Assembly (NCBI GenBank): GCA_963788585.1
Contig: CAWBHA010000003.1
Coordinates: 62,001-126,000, forward strand
DNA length: 64,000 nt
Source: Bog-473 sp963788585
Lineage (GTDB): Bacteria > Actinomycetota > Acidimicrobiia > Acidimicrobiales > RAAP-2
Direction: 5' to 3'
Shown here: positions 35,846 through 46,779 of the stretch, one piece after another
Layout of the letters: each line of letters starts with the position of its first letter
Position numbering within the stretch: position 1 is the first letter of the stretch
Made by a program: the position numbers and the translations under genes
The notes under the pieces: model-generated
Told to the model about the DNA's origin: nothing
Database searches by the model: none
What the model saw: only the letters and a program-made list of their open reading frames with translations

Positions 35846-36592
35846 TCACTCCCCCGTGGGAACGGTTCCGTCGGGGGCCGACACGGTCCTGGTGGTGGCG
35901 TCGAAGACCCGCCGGCGCGACGCGGCCATCCGGTTCACGCGGTCCTTGTTGAAGATGGCGAACTCGCCGTCGGCCTCGACGGTGACGATGCCGTCCTGGA
36001 CGATGCGGCCCTTGCTGAGAATGCGGCGATCGGTCACCTCGGTCACCCACCCCTCGAAGACCGCCTCCACGTTGGTCAGGGTCGGCCGCACGTACCGGAG
36101 GGCCAGGCGGACCGTGGGGCCGGTCGCACCCTCGATGGCGTTGGCCGCGGTGAGGATGATGTCGAAGGCGGCCGCCAGGATGGCCCCGTGCACGCATCCG
36201 GGAGCACCCTCGTAGGTGAGATCGAAGACGGCGCGGCCGAGCGCCTTGGGCGGGGCGAAGTCGAGCTCCACCGGCAGCGCGATGGGGTTGAAGGGCCCGA
36301 CGACGACGTCGTAGGGCATGGCGCTGCCCAGTGGAATCTCCTTGGGAGGACCATCCTCGTCGGGCGCGACGAACCGGGGCAGCGGCACCTCGGGGAGTTG
36401 GGACTCGAGCTGGTCGGCGAGCGCCGCCAGCTGGCCCGCGATGCGCTCTGTCTCAGCCGGCGAGGGTGCCGTGCTCACCGAGAGTCGGATGAGGCGCCGC
36501 AGCACGTCGGCCAGGGCGCGCGCCTCGGGCTCGCGGCCGCGCAACCCCGGGTGGTTCTCGAAGCTCGTCGGCCGCGGGTCCTGGCTCAGCAC
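35846..36592 (-). CDS. PaaI-like hotdog thioesterase-domain protein
   Basis: The 248-residue protein has an N-terminal helical part (about 1-60), then a hotdog domain with VVGPFNPIALPVELDF, GCVHGAILAAAFDIILTAAN and ALRYVRPTLTNVEAVFEG. The HG-x-I motif and central helix fit PaaI/YdiI-type thioesterases found with steroid and fatty-acid catabolism genes in actinobacteria. The usual catalytic Glu/Asp in the helix is replaced by AAFD, where Asp may serve. It is the first gene of the thioesterase pair. Confidence 0.8.
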   Translation of the reverse strand: MLSQDPRPTSFENHPGLRGREPEARALADVLRRLIRLSVSTAPSPAETERIAGQLAALADQLESQLPEVPLPRFVAPDEDGPPKEIPLGSAMPYDVVVGPFNPIALPVELDFAPPKALGRAVFDLTYEGAPGCVHGAILAAAFDIILTAANAIEGATGPTVRLALRYVRPTLTNVEAVFEGWVTEVTDRRILSKGRIVQDGIVTVEADGEFAIFNKDRVNRMAASRRRVFDATTRTVSAPDGTVPTGE

Positions 36593-36702
36593 GGCCGAAC
36601 AGTACCGCCGGCCGTCTCGGCTCCGACATTCCGTGCGTCGACCATCCGGCCCGCCCCGACCGTTCCGGGATGGGCGGCGAGAACCGCTCGTAACATGGCC
36701 CG

Positions 36703-37143
36703 GTGACCCCCGAGCACGAAGTCCAGTTCACGTCCGGCAGCGCCGAGACGGTGCTCGACCCGCTCGCACCGGAGCTGGCGTCCGCTCTCGACGCGGCCCG
36801 GTCCCTCCCTCCGGACCGCCGTCGAGAGGCGGTCGCCGCCGTCGCGGCGCATGACCCGCGCTGCCTGCAGGCGTGGGCCGACCTGGCCGAGCTGGCCGTC
36901 GGACCGGTCGAGGGGTACGCCTATGCCCGGGTCGGCTACCACCGGGGCCTCGATGCGCTGCGCGCCGCCGGGTGGCGGGGCTCGGGCTCCGTGCGTTGGC
37001 GGCACGAATCGAACCGGGGCTTTCTGCGCTCGCTCCACGCGCTCGAGCGGGCGGCCGCCGCCATCGGCGAGACCGACGAGGAGCAGCGTTGCGCGCTCTT
37101 CCTCCGGCAGCTCGATCCCGAGTGGGGCACCCGCGCCGTCTAG
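36703..37143 (+). CDS. DUF3151 protein
   Basis: The 146-residue, all-helical soluble protein has the actinobacterial DUF3151 features: DPLAPELASAL near the start, WADLAELA, YAYARVGYHRGLDALRAAGWRGSG, and RGFLRSLHALERAA. The function of the family is unknown. It is followed by a methyltransferase gene after only ten bases, which implies co-transcription. Confidence 0.85.
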   Translation: MTPEHEVQFTSGSAETVLDPLAPELASALDAARSLPPDRRREAVAAVAAHDPRCLQAWADLAELAVGPVEGYAYARVGYHRGLDALRAAGWRGSGSVRWRHESNRGFLRSLHALERAAAAIGETDEEQRCALFLRQLDPEWGTRAV

Positions 37144-37153
37144 CCCTCCGCCG

Positions 37154-37906
37154 GTGCCCGACGATCTCTTCTCCGGCTCGATCGCCTCGGGGTACAAGGC
37201 GAAATGGCCGCACCTCTTCGACCCGGCCGTCGTCGAGCCGGCGGTCGAGTTCCTCCTGGCGCAGTCGGGGCCGGGACCGGTGCTCGAGCTCGGCATCGGC
37301 ACGGGCCGACTCGCCCTGCCCTTGGTGCGTCGCGGCATCGGTGTGCACGGGATCGAGCTGTCACCGGACATGGCGGCGCAGCTGCGCGCCCAGGAGGGTG
37401 CCGAAGCGGTCGGGCTGACCATCGGCGACATCGCCACGTCGGCGGTGGCGGGCGGTGCGGCCTCGTACACGATGGCCTACATCGTGCGCAACACGATCAT
37501 GAACCTGACGACGCAGGACGCGCAGGTCGCCTGTTTCCGCAACGTCGCCGCGCACCTCGTCGCCCGAGGACGATTCGTGATGGAGGTCATGGTCCCGGAG
37601 CTCCGGCGCCTCCCGCCCGGCGACCCGGTGCGTGCGTTCTCGGTGACGCCCGAGCACCTCGGCGTCGAGGAGTACGACGTCGCGACGCAGACCTCGTGGT
37701 CACACCACGCCTGGGTGACGGAGGGAACGGTCGAGACCTTCGCCGCCCCGTTCCGCTACGTCTGGCCGGCCGAGCTGGACCTCATGGCCCGCCTCGCCGG
37801 GATGGCGCTCGTGGAGCGCTGGCAGGGGTGGGACCGGGCGACGTTCACGAGCGAGAGCCGGACCCACGTCTCGGTCTGGGAGAAGCGCCCCAGGACACCT
37901 CGATGA
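37154..37906 (+). CDS. Class I SAM-dependent methyltransferase
   Basis: The GTG at 37154 lies ten bases after the DUF3151 stop and gives 250 residues. The Rossmann domain has motif I VLELGIGTGRLALPL, acidic post-I IELSP, and IGDIATS. The C-terminal part (YDVATQTSWSHHAW, WQGWDRATFTSESRTHVSVWEK) resembles small-molecule methyltransferases of actinobacteria. The substrate is unknown. Confidence 0.85.
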   Translation: MPDDLFSGSIASGYKAKWPHLFDPAVVEPAVEFLLAQSGPGPVLELGIGTGRLALPLVRRGIGVHGIELSPDMAAQLRAQEGAEAVGLTIGDIATSAVAGGAASYTMAYIVRNTIMNLTTQDAQVACFRNVAAHLVARGRFVMEVMVPELRRLPPGDPVRAFSVTPEHLGVEEYDVATQTSWSHHAWVTEGTVETFAAPFRYVWPAELDLMARLAGMALVERWQGWDRATFTSESRTHVSVWEKRPRTPR

Positions 37907-37995
37907 TCGCCTCCGCGTTCCCGTCGGGATCGCAGACGGTCGCTTTCCTGCCCGCCTGAAACGGCTCGACGACCGTCGGGCGGATGCCGCGGCGT
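37890..37995 (-). pseudogene. Possible remnant of a VOC/glyoxalase-type gene (C-terminal end only)
   Basis: In minus-strand frame the sequence reads VVEPFQAGRKATVCDPDGN, then AEAIIEVSWG. This is the typical last strand of VOC proteins (ATxxDPDGNxxEL-E). Nothing upstream of it continues the domain: the adjacent sequence is the upstream region of the NHL-like gene. It appears to be a leftover C-terminal fragment, slightly overlapping the 3' end of the methyltransferase gene. Confidence 0.4.
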
Positions 37996-38111
37996 CTTGA
38001 CCTGCGACGTTCCCGGAGCCCAATCCCGGCGTGCCGCCGGACCGTACCCGCGCGTGAGGGGGCGGACCGTTGACCGCCAACGGACCGGGAGCTGCGAGGA
38101 GGCCGTTCACC

Positions 38112-39311
38112 ATGCACGGAGATCCCAACCGGACCACTCGTCCGCGACCGCCCACCACCGGGGACGCGCCGAGGCGGCGGCGCCCACGCGCCGATGGTTG
38201 CCGCCTCGTCGTCGTCGGCATCGCCGCAACGGCCGCCCTCTTCGCGTCGGTCGCGTTCGCGGCAGTGGCACCGGCCGGCGCGGCCGGCCCTCCCTACCTG
38301 TCGCACTTCGGCTCGGTCAACGTCGTCGCGTCGACGGTGCCGAGCAACGGTGACCAGAACCCCTACGGAGTGGCCAACGTGCCCTTCAGCATCGGTGCCC
38401 TGGCGCGCGGTGACACGCTCGTGAGCAACTTCAACGCGAGCAGCAACCTCCAGGGGACGGGCACCACCATCGTGGAGGTCGCCCCGACGGGCCAGGTCAG
38501 CCTGTTCGCGCAGATCAACCCGCACCTGCCCGGATGCCCCGGCGGGGTCGGGCTCACGACTGCGCTGAGCGTCCTCGGCGACGGCTACGTGGTCGTCGGC
38601 AGCCTGCCGGTCACCGATCAGGGCAACGGCACACCCGAGGCGGGCTGCCTCATCGTCCTCAACAGCAACGGCGTGCCGGTCGAGACGTGGGCCGGCAACG
38701 GCATCAACGGTCCCTGGGACATGACGGTGCAGCAGTCCTTCTTCCCCGTCGCCCGTCTCTTCGTGACCAACGTGCTGAACGGCACCGTGGCGGCGAACGG
38801 CAACGAGGTGGACCAGGGCACCGTCCTGCGGCTGAGCGTCTTCGACCCGCCGGGACGCCCACCCCTCCTCTACGCCACCACGGTGATCGCCACCGGCATC
38901 GCGGAGGAGCTCAACTCGAGCGCGTTGGTGCTCGGGCCCACCGGGGTGGCGCTGGGAGACAACGGCACCCTCTACGTGGCCGACACCGTGAAGAGCCGCA
39001 TCGTCGCCATCCCGTCCGCAACGAGCCGGTTCTTCCCGGTTTCGGGCGGCTCCCCGGTGAGCTCGGGCGGGAACCTCAGCGCACCCCTCGGGATGACGCT
39101 CGCCCCCAACGGGGACCTGATCGCCGTGAACGGCAACAACGGCAACGCGGTCGAGGTCGATCCCTTCACCGGCGTCCAGGTCGACACGAAGACGATCGAC
39201 CCGTTCGACTCCGGCGGCGACCTCTTCGGTCTGGCCATCGTGCCGGGGGGTCGAGGCATCCTCTTCGTCGACGACAACTCCGCGGCCAACACGCTCGACC
39301 TGTTGCACTGA
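38112..39311 (+). CDS. Secreted NHL-like beta-propeller protein
   Basis: GAGGAGG lies nine bases before the ATG at 38112. A signal peptide (LVVVGIAATAALFASVAFAAVAPAGAAG) is followed by about 350 residues with propeller strand patterns such as GDTLVSNFN, GDGYVVVGSLP, LFVTNVLNGTV, GTLYVADTVKSRIVAI, NGDLIAVNGNNGNAVEVD and GILFVDDNSAANTLDLL. These resemble NHL/SMP-30-type six-bladed propellers. The function of such exported proteins is mostly unknown. A strong hairpin follows the stop. The gene stands alone. Confidence 0.75.
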   Translation: MHGDPNRTTRPRPPTTGDAPRRRRPRADGCRLVVVGIAATAALFASVAFAAVAPAGAAGPPYLSHFGSVNVVASTVPSNGDQNPYGVANVPFSIGALARGDTLVSNFNASSNLQGTGTTIVEVAPTGQVSLFAQINPHLPGCPGGVGLTTALSVLGDGYVVVGSLPVTDQGNGTPEAGCLIVLNSNGVPVETWAGNGINGPWDMTVQQSFFPVARLFVTNVLNGTVAANGNEVDQGTVLRLSVFDPPGRPPLLYATTVIATGIAEELNSSALVLGPTGVALGDNGTLYVADTVKSRIVAIPSATSRFFPVSGGSPVSSGGNLSAPLGMTLAPNGDLIAVNGNNGNAVEVDPFTGVQVDTKTIDPFDSGGDLFGLAIVPGGRGILFVDDNSAANTLDLLH

Positions 39312-40141
39312 GTCGCTGCCTGTGCACGCCCGGCCGGGCGGCGGGCCCGGCCGGGCGGATCAGCGCGGCGTGGCTCCACTCCTGGAGCGTCGTGCGGTAG
39401 CGCATGTCCCAGCCGTCGTAGACGGCACGCAGGCGCGACCCGGGCCAGTCGGCCGGGAGCAGCTCGGCGGGCAGGAGGGGATCGGCCTGGAGGTGTCGCA
39501 ACACGGCCGCGGAGAGCGTGAAGCCCGGGCCGAGCGCCTCGGGGCCGTCCGGTGCGAGGGCATCGAGCTGGCGCAGCAGCTCGCGGGCGTGGTGCGTCCA
39601 CGCGGGCAGGTCCCACAGCCGGGCGGCGAGCGACGGCGCGTCGCCCGGCTGCGCCGGCATCAGCACGACGTCGTCGTCCAGGGCGTCGGGGAGCAGAACG
39701 GCGACGTTGGCCGGCCGCATCCAGACCCCCTCGCGGAGCTCGGCGAGACGGGCAAGGGCCAGCGCGCTGGCGGCGGTCGCCGCGCACCACCGCCGTGCTC
39801 CCCGCCGTCGTCACGACGGCCAGCCACCAGCCACCGTCGTACGGCGCCGTCCTCCCCGAGCGGCTGGCCGACTGCCGGGCCTGGCGAGCGGCCAGGTGGC
39901 CGGCCAGCCGGTAGTGGCCTTCGCCGTCGGTGCTGACCTCGCCCGCCGTCACCATGCGGCTGAGCGCCACCCGGGCGCGGTTCTCGCCGATGCCGAAGAG
40001 GCCCGTGAGGCGGACGAGCTGGGCCACCGGCAGCTCGGGCGGATCCATGCCGAGCAGGGCGCTGGCCAGGACCGAGCGCGCCGTGAGCGGGGGCAGGGGA
40101 GACGAGGCCGCCGGAACGGGGGTGTTACTTAGTTGCGTCAC
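39166..40141 (-). pseudogene. PaaX-family transcriptional regulator, frameshifted
   Basis: The N-terminal part reads PLTARSVLASALLGMD, LVRLTGLFGIGENRARVALSRMVTAGEV and GGWWLAVVTTAG, a PaaX winged-helix domain. After about 39790 the frame ends in nonsense, while the next frame continues ALALARLAELREGVWMRPANV and the PaaX C-terminal domain to DGWDMRYRTTLQEW. One extra base around 39780-39790 explains both. The C-terminal frame also runs past the hairpin at 39328 without a stop to 39166. It may be a sequencing error or a decayed gene. The start is a GTG at 40141, only 27 bases from the divergent desaturase ATG. Confidence 0.75.
39328..39356. terminator. 12-bp GC hairpin between convergent genes
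   Basis: GCCCGGCCGGGC (39328-39339) pairs perfectly with the identical self-complementary arm at 39345-39356 around a 5-base loop. It begins 16 bases past the NHL-like gene stop and sits where the PaaX-like gene would be expected to end, so it probably acts in both directions. There is no T-tract. Confidence 0.6.
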
Positions 40142-40161
40142 TTGACTGAATACTGTAATAT
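40133..40161 (+). promoter_or_regulatory. Promoter of the desaturase gene, probably leaderless
   Basis: TTGCGT (40133-40138), a 17-base spacer and TAATAT (40156-40161) form a good sigma-70-type promoter. The predicted transcription start falls at or next to the desaturase ATG (40169), which has no ribosome binding site. The same 27 bases hold the start of the divergent PaaX-like gene. Confidence 0.55.
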
Positions 40162-40168
40162 ACGACGC

Positions 40169-41152
40169 ATGACGAGCACCATGGTGCCCGACCAGGCCGA
40201 CCGGCCGGACGCCTTCCCGAGCGAGCGGCTGCAGGCCAACGGGATGGCGATCCCGGCCCTGCGGGCAGACCTGCGCCGCATCGACAACGCGCGCAACGCA
40301 CTCTCGGTGGTGACCGTGTGGTTCTGGGTCGCCCTCATCATCGGCGGGGCCGTGTGGATCGACCGGTGGTGGGGCTTCGTGATCGCCTTCGTGCTGATGG
40401 GACCCATGTACGCCCGCTTCGCCATCTTGATGCACGAGGCCGCGCACAAGCTCCTCTTCACCAACAAGCGCTGGAACGACCGGATCGGCAAGTGGGCGGT
40501 CGCCTACCCGGTCTTCACGCCGGTGCAGCTGTACCGGCGGGTGCACTTCGCACACCACAAGGACGAGTTCGGTCCGGACGAGCCGGACATGGCCTTCTAC
40601 GCTCCCTATCCGTGCACGCGCCGCGCGCTGCGCCGGCGCCTCTTTCGCGACGCGGTGGGCATCAGCGGCTGGAAGAACCTCGTGCCGCTGGTGAAGAACA
40701 CGCTGCACAAGCCGTTCCGCCCCATCGGCCTCTCCATCTTCGGCACCCAGGCCGTCCTCTGGGCGATCATGTGGGCGGCCACCGGCCGGTGGTGGATCTA
40801 TCCGCTGCTCTGGTTCCTGCCCTGGATGACCGAATGGCGTGTCATCAACCGCCTGCGCTCCATCGCCGAGCACGGCGGCATGGAGCGCAGCGACGACCGG
40901 CGGGCCACCACGCACAACGTGCGGCAGTCGTGGCCGGCGCGATTCTGGATCGTGCCGTACAACACCGGCTGGCATCTCGCCCACCACGTCGACATGGGCG
41001 TGCCGTGGCGCAATCTGCCCGCGTACCACGCCGAGCTCAAGCGGGCGGGCTACATCACGCCCGGCATCACCTACCCGAGCTACTGGGCCTTGTGGAAGGC
41101 CCTGTCGTCGGCCGACGAGGCGACCGAGATCAAGCCGGCCGTCACCGCCTGA
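40169..41152 (+). CDS. Membrane fatty acid desaturase/hydroxylase
   Basis: The 327-residue integral membrane protein has three His boxes: MHEAAHKLLF (HxxxH), HFAHHKDEF (HxxHH) and HLAHHVDMGVPWRN (HxxHH), which bind the di-iron centre. Two pairs of membrane helices flank them (WFWVALIIGGAVW, GFVIAFVLMG and later segments). It would introduce a double bond or hydroxyl into an acyl chain using O2 and an electron donor not encoded nearby. Sequences such as PYPCTRRALRRRLFRD recall sphingolipid/crotonobetaine-type desaturase-like proteins in actinobacteria. It is divergent from a PaaX-type regulator and converges with the DUF2461 gene, overlapping by about 11 bases. Confidence 0.88.
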   Translation: MTSTMVPDQADRPDAFPSERLQANGMAIPALRADLRRIDNARNALSVVTVWFWVALIIGGAVWIDRWWGFVIAFVLMGPMYARFAILMHEAAHKLLFTNKRWNDRIGKWAVAYPVFTPVQLYRRVHFAHHKDEFGPDEPDMAFYAPYPCTRRALRRRLFRDAVGISGWKNLVPLVKNTLHKPFRPIGLSIFGTQAVLWAIMWAATGRWWIYPLLWFLPWMTEWRVINRLRSIAEHGGMERSDDRRATTHNVRQSWPARFWIVPYNTGWHLAHHVDMGVPWRNLPAYHAELKRAGYITPGITYPSYWALWKALSSADEATEIKPAVTA

Positions 41153-41840
41153 CCGCGGCGCCACCGGGGGCCCCGGGCGGACCCACCTGGGCGTCGAGCC
41201 AGGCGAGCAGCGGGGCGGCGGCACGGAACACCTCGACGACACGCGATCTCGCCCGCGCCGTGTGCAGCCACGACGCGGGAGCCCAGTGGCGGGAGACGAC
41301 CAATCCCTTCATGCGGAGCAGGTCGATGCGCGCATGGTCCTTCGGGAAGCCCCGAGGTGCGGTCTTGAGCGTCTCCATGGCATGGACGTCGAGGCCCGCG
41401 GCGCGCAGCTCGTGGACCGTCGCCGCCAACCGGCCGCCCGAGCCATCCGCCACGACGGCGGCCCGGTAGCGCGCCAGCTGATCGGCCTCCATGTGGTACG
41501 TGCCCATGCCGGCCAGCAGGCCGTCGGCCGAGAGCGACACGTAACCCTGGCCGATCCTGGCGGCGATGGCCGTCTTGTAGGGCGACTTGTCCTTACTGAA
41601 GCGCGTGTCGCGAAAGGGTCGGAAGAGTCGCCCCTCGCCGAACTCGTCCCGGAGCTCGGCCAGGAGCGCCTCCATGGGCGCCCTGACGTCGCGCGCGTAG
41701 ACCTCCTTGTGGTCGAGCCAGTAGGCCTTGGAGTTGTCGGCCTCGAGACCTTCGTAGAAGGCGAGCGCACGGTCCGGCCAGCCCTTGAACGCGGGCGTCG
41801 TGCCGGCCTCTCCTGCGCGCGTCGCAGCCACGCGCGCCAT
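41142..41840 (-). CDS. DUF2461 family protein
   Basis: The 232-residue protein has the family pattern: FKGWPDRALAFYEGLEADNSKAYW near the start, RFSKDKSPYKTAIAARIG, a Gly-rich YVSLSADGLLAGMGTYHME, and APRGFPKDHARIDLLRMKGL. These define DUF2461 (TIGR02453), whose function is unknown. Two adjacent ATG codons (41840 and 41843) are possible starts, overlapping the start of the divergent transporter gene. Confidence 0.85.
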   Translation of the reverse strand: MARVAATRAGEAGTTPAFKGWPDRALAFYEGLEADNSKAYWLDHKEVYARDVRAPMEALLAELRDEFGEGRLFRPFRDTRFSKDKSPYKTAIAARIGQGYVSLSADGLLAGMGTYHMEADQLARYRAAVVADGSGGRLAATVHELRAAGLDVHAMETLKTAPRGFPKDHARIDLLRMKGLVVSRHWAPASWLHTARARSRVVEVFRAAAPLLAWLDAQVGPPGAPGGAAVRR

Positions 41841-42351
41841 CATGCCCGACGATGGTGCGGGCGTTTTCTTCGTGAGGGCGCGGGGAAAGTGGGCAGGGGT
41901 GCAGGAGCCCGGCGCGACCGCAGACACCGCGAGGGCCGGTGGGGCGCGGCGCGGGCCCACCCGGGTCCGCCTGGGGTGGGGCGTCGCCCTCCTCGGGACC
42001 GGTGCGCTCGCTGCCGCGGTGGCGGCAGCCCCGGCAGCGGCGCGGGCAGCCGCCGCCCAGGACTGGCCGCCGTTCGTGCTGGTCTGTGGCCTCCTCCTGG
42101 TGGGCCTCGTCGCCGAGGAGGACGGGTTGTTCGCGGCCGGCGGCGATGCCCTGGCCCGGCTCGCCCCCAACGGCGTGGTGCTCTACGCCGGGACCGCGCT
42201 GCTCGTCGTCACCGTGTCCAGCGTGCTCAACCTCGACACATCGGTCACCTTCCTGACGCCGGTGCTGGTCTACGCGGCGCGGCGGCGGGGAGAGGGGGAG
42301 GCACCCCTGCTCTACGGCTGCCTCCTCCTCTCGAACGCCGGCTCCCTCCTG

Positions 42352-44157
<1,806 letters not shown>

Positions 44158-44170
44158 GGCAATCGCCGGG

Positions 44171-44947
44171 TTACTTGGGCTGCATCCGGATGCCTGCGTC
44201 GATGCGGATCGACTCGGCGTTCATGTACGAGTTCGACAGCAGCTCGAGCGCCAGGGAGGCGAACTCGGTGGCCAGGCCGAGCCGGTGCGGGAAGAGCACG
44301 TCCTGGGCCAGCTTGCCCTTGAACGCCTCCGACCCCTCGCCGGCGCCGTAGATCGGCGTGTCGATGAGCCCGGGCAGGATCGTGTTCACGCGGATGCCCA
44401 CCACAGCCAGGTCGCGCGCCACGGGCAGGGTCAGGCCGACGACTCCCCCCTTCGAGGACGAGTACGCGGCCTGGCCGATCTGACCGTCCTCGGCGGCCAC
44501 CGAGGACGTGTTCACGATGGCGCCGCGGGCACCGTCCGCGTCGGGCTCGTTGAGGCTCATCTTCGTCGCCGCGAGGCGGATGCAGTTGAAGGTCCCGATG
44601 AGGTTGATCTCGATCACGCGGCGGTAGAGATCGAGGTCGTGCGCCGAGGCGTAGTCCCCGTCCCGGCCGATGGTCCTGGTGGCCCAGCCGATCCCGGCGC
44701 AGTTCACCAGCGACGTGAGCGGTGCCATCTCGATGGCCGCCTCGACGGCGGCGATGACCTGCTCGGGGTTGGTCACGTCGGTCGACGCGAACAGGCCGCC
44801 GATCTCCTGGGCCAGCGGCACCCCCTTGTCCTCTTGGAGGTCGGCCACGACCACGCGGACGCCGCGCTCGGCCAGCAGGCGCGCGGTGGCCTCGCCCAGG
44901 CCGGACGCGCCGCCCGTGACGATCGCCGACGTGCCGTTCAGATCCAT
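44171..44947 (-). CDS. Short-chain dehydrogenase/reductase (3-hydroxyacyl-CoA dehydrogenase type II-like)
   Basis: A perfect AAGGAGG before the ATG at 44947 sets the start and gives 258 residues. The classical SDR motifs are present: TGGASGLG for NAD(P)H, NCAG, and the catalytic Ser in VNTSSVAA with YSSSKGG (Tyr and Lys). The segment ADLQEDKG with Asp after the second strand favours NAD(H). The sequence resembles HSD17B10/FabG-like enzymes of fatty-acid or steroid oxidation. It lies between argS and the esterase gene, all on the minus strand and closely spaced. Confidence 0.9.
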   Translation of the reverse strand: MDLNGTSAIVTGGASGLGEATARLLAERGVRVVVADLQEDKGVPLAQEIGGLFASTDVTNPEQVIAAVEAAIEMAPLTSLVNCAGIGWATRTIGRDGDYASAHDLDLYRRVIEINLIGTFNCIRLAATKMSLNEPDADGARGAIVNTSSVAAEDGQIGQAAYSSSKGGVVGLTLPVARDLAVVGIRVNTILPGLIDTPIYGAGEGSEAFKGKLAQDVLFPHRLGLATEFASLALELLSNSYMNAESIRIDAGIRMQPK

Positions 44948-45023
44948 CGCTGTGCCTCCTTCCGGGTCCGCGGACTCCGGGTCCGCGGTGCCCGGCAGAG
45001 GATAGGGGGCGACCCGCCCCCGG

Positions 45024-46761
45024 TCACATCTGTTCGGGCGCCTGCATCCCGAGCAGTGAGAGACCCAGCTCGAGCACGCGCGCCGTGAGGTCGCAGAGCC
45101 CGAGGCGCGAGGCGTGCACCACCTCGTCCCCGACCAGGACGCGGCAAGCCTCGTAGAACCCGGTGAACGAGGTGGCCAGCTCGAAGAGGTACGCGGCACA
45201 GCTTCGCTGGGCTGTAGGTGTCCGCCGTGGCCGCGACGGCCTCGGGGAAGCGCAAGAGCTGGAGGGCCAGCGCGCGCTCGGCGGGCTCGCCGAGCAGGGG
45301 CACCGACCCCGGAGGCGGGGGTGCCGCCCCGGCCCGCCGGAAGATGGAGCGGATGCGCGCGTGGGCGTACTGGAGATACGGCCCGGTGTCGCCCTCGAAC
45401 GCGAGCATGCGGTCCCAGTCGAAGACGTAGTCGCGCTGGCGCTCGGTGGACAAGTTGGCGTACTTGACGGCGCCGATGCCGAGGGCGCGGGCGACGGCGT
45501 CCTGCTGCTCCGGCGACAGGTCGTTGCTGCGCTCCTTCATGGCGGCCGCGGCCCGGTCGATCCCCTCGGTCAGCAGGTCGATCAGGCGTTCGGAGCTCCC
45601 GCTCCGGCTGGCCATCTTCTTGCCGTCGGTCCCGAGGATGAAGCCGAACGACACGTGGACCGCGGCCCCCCCGCCGGGCAGGTAGCCGGCGAGCTCGGCC
45701 ACGGCGAAGACGAGCCGGAAGTGCAGCGTCTGCTCGGCGGCCACCATGTAGACCAGCCGTTGCGCGCCGAGACGGCCGGTCCGGTCGCGCACGGCGGCCA
45801 GGTCGGTCGCCGGATAGCCGAACCCGCCGTCCGACTTGCGCACGATGAGCGGGAGCGGATGGCCGTCGCGGTTCTCGAAGCCGGCCGGGAACACGCACAG
45901 CGCCCCGTCGTCCTCGACGAGGAGCCCCTTCTCCTCGAGCTCGGACACGACCACGGGCAGCAGCGGGTTGTAGAAGCTCTCCCCCACGGTGTCGTCGGGG
46001 GTGAGGAGGACACCCAGCAGGTCGTAGACCTGCTGGACGTGGGCCATCGACTCGGCCACGAAGATCCGCCACAGCCGCATGGTCTCGGGATCGCCGCTCT
46101 GGAGCAGCACGACCCGTCGCCGGGAGCGGTCGGCGAACGCAGGGTCACTGTCGAATTGGCGACGCGCGGCGGCGTAGAACTCGTTGAGGTCCCGGGCGCT
46201 GAAGGACTCCGCCCGCTCGGCTCCGTCCACGTCGAGCAGGTGCTCGATCAGCATGCCGAAGGGCGTCCCCCAGTCCCCGATGTGGTTCTCGCGCCGGATC
46301 TCGTGACCGAGAAACCCGAGCACGCGGGCCAGGGCGTCGCCGATCAGCGTGCCGCGCAGGTGGCCGATGTGCATCTCCTTGGCGACGTTGGGCGCCGAGT
46401 AGTCCATCACGATCCGCTCGGGGCTGGCTGCGGTCGGCACGCCCAGTCGTGGGTCGGCCGACAGCTGTGCCACCTGCCCGGCGACGAACTCCTCCGAGAG
46501 GGTCAGGTTGATGAACCCGGGCCCGCTGACCTCGACTTCCGCGCAGACGTCGTCGAGGTCGGCGGCCGCCACCACCTCCTCGGCCACCTGACGCGGGGGG
46601 CGGCCCAGCTCCTTGGCCAGGGCCAGCGCGCCGTTGGCCTGGAAGTCGGCGCGTTCGGACGCCCGCAGCACCGGGTCCGCGCCGCGCCGCACCGTGTCGA
46701 AGGCGGCCTGGAGCCGCTGCAGGAGGACGCTGGAGGCGTCGGGCATCCCGCATTCTCGCAT
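45024..46761 (-). CDS. argS: Arginyl-tRNA synthetase, with single-base frameshift near its 3' end
   Basis: The protein has the ArgS N-terminal additional domain, the class I HIGH motif in APNVAKEMHIGHLRG, and the KMS-type loop GTDGKKMASRSG. The C-terminal anticodon-binding DALR domain starts but breaks at ADTYSPAKLC near 45200. Shifting by one base gives AAYLFELATSFTGFYEACRV, then DLTARVLELGLSLLGMQAPEQM and a TGA at 45024-45026, the normal ArgS ending. One extra base (an A on the plus strand near 45200) explains this. Since argS is normally essential and single-copy, a sequence error is likely. Starts at 46761 and 46746 are both possible. Confidence 0.85.
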
Positions 46762-46779
46762 GCCCTGCCGCGCACCCCT

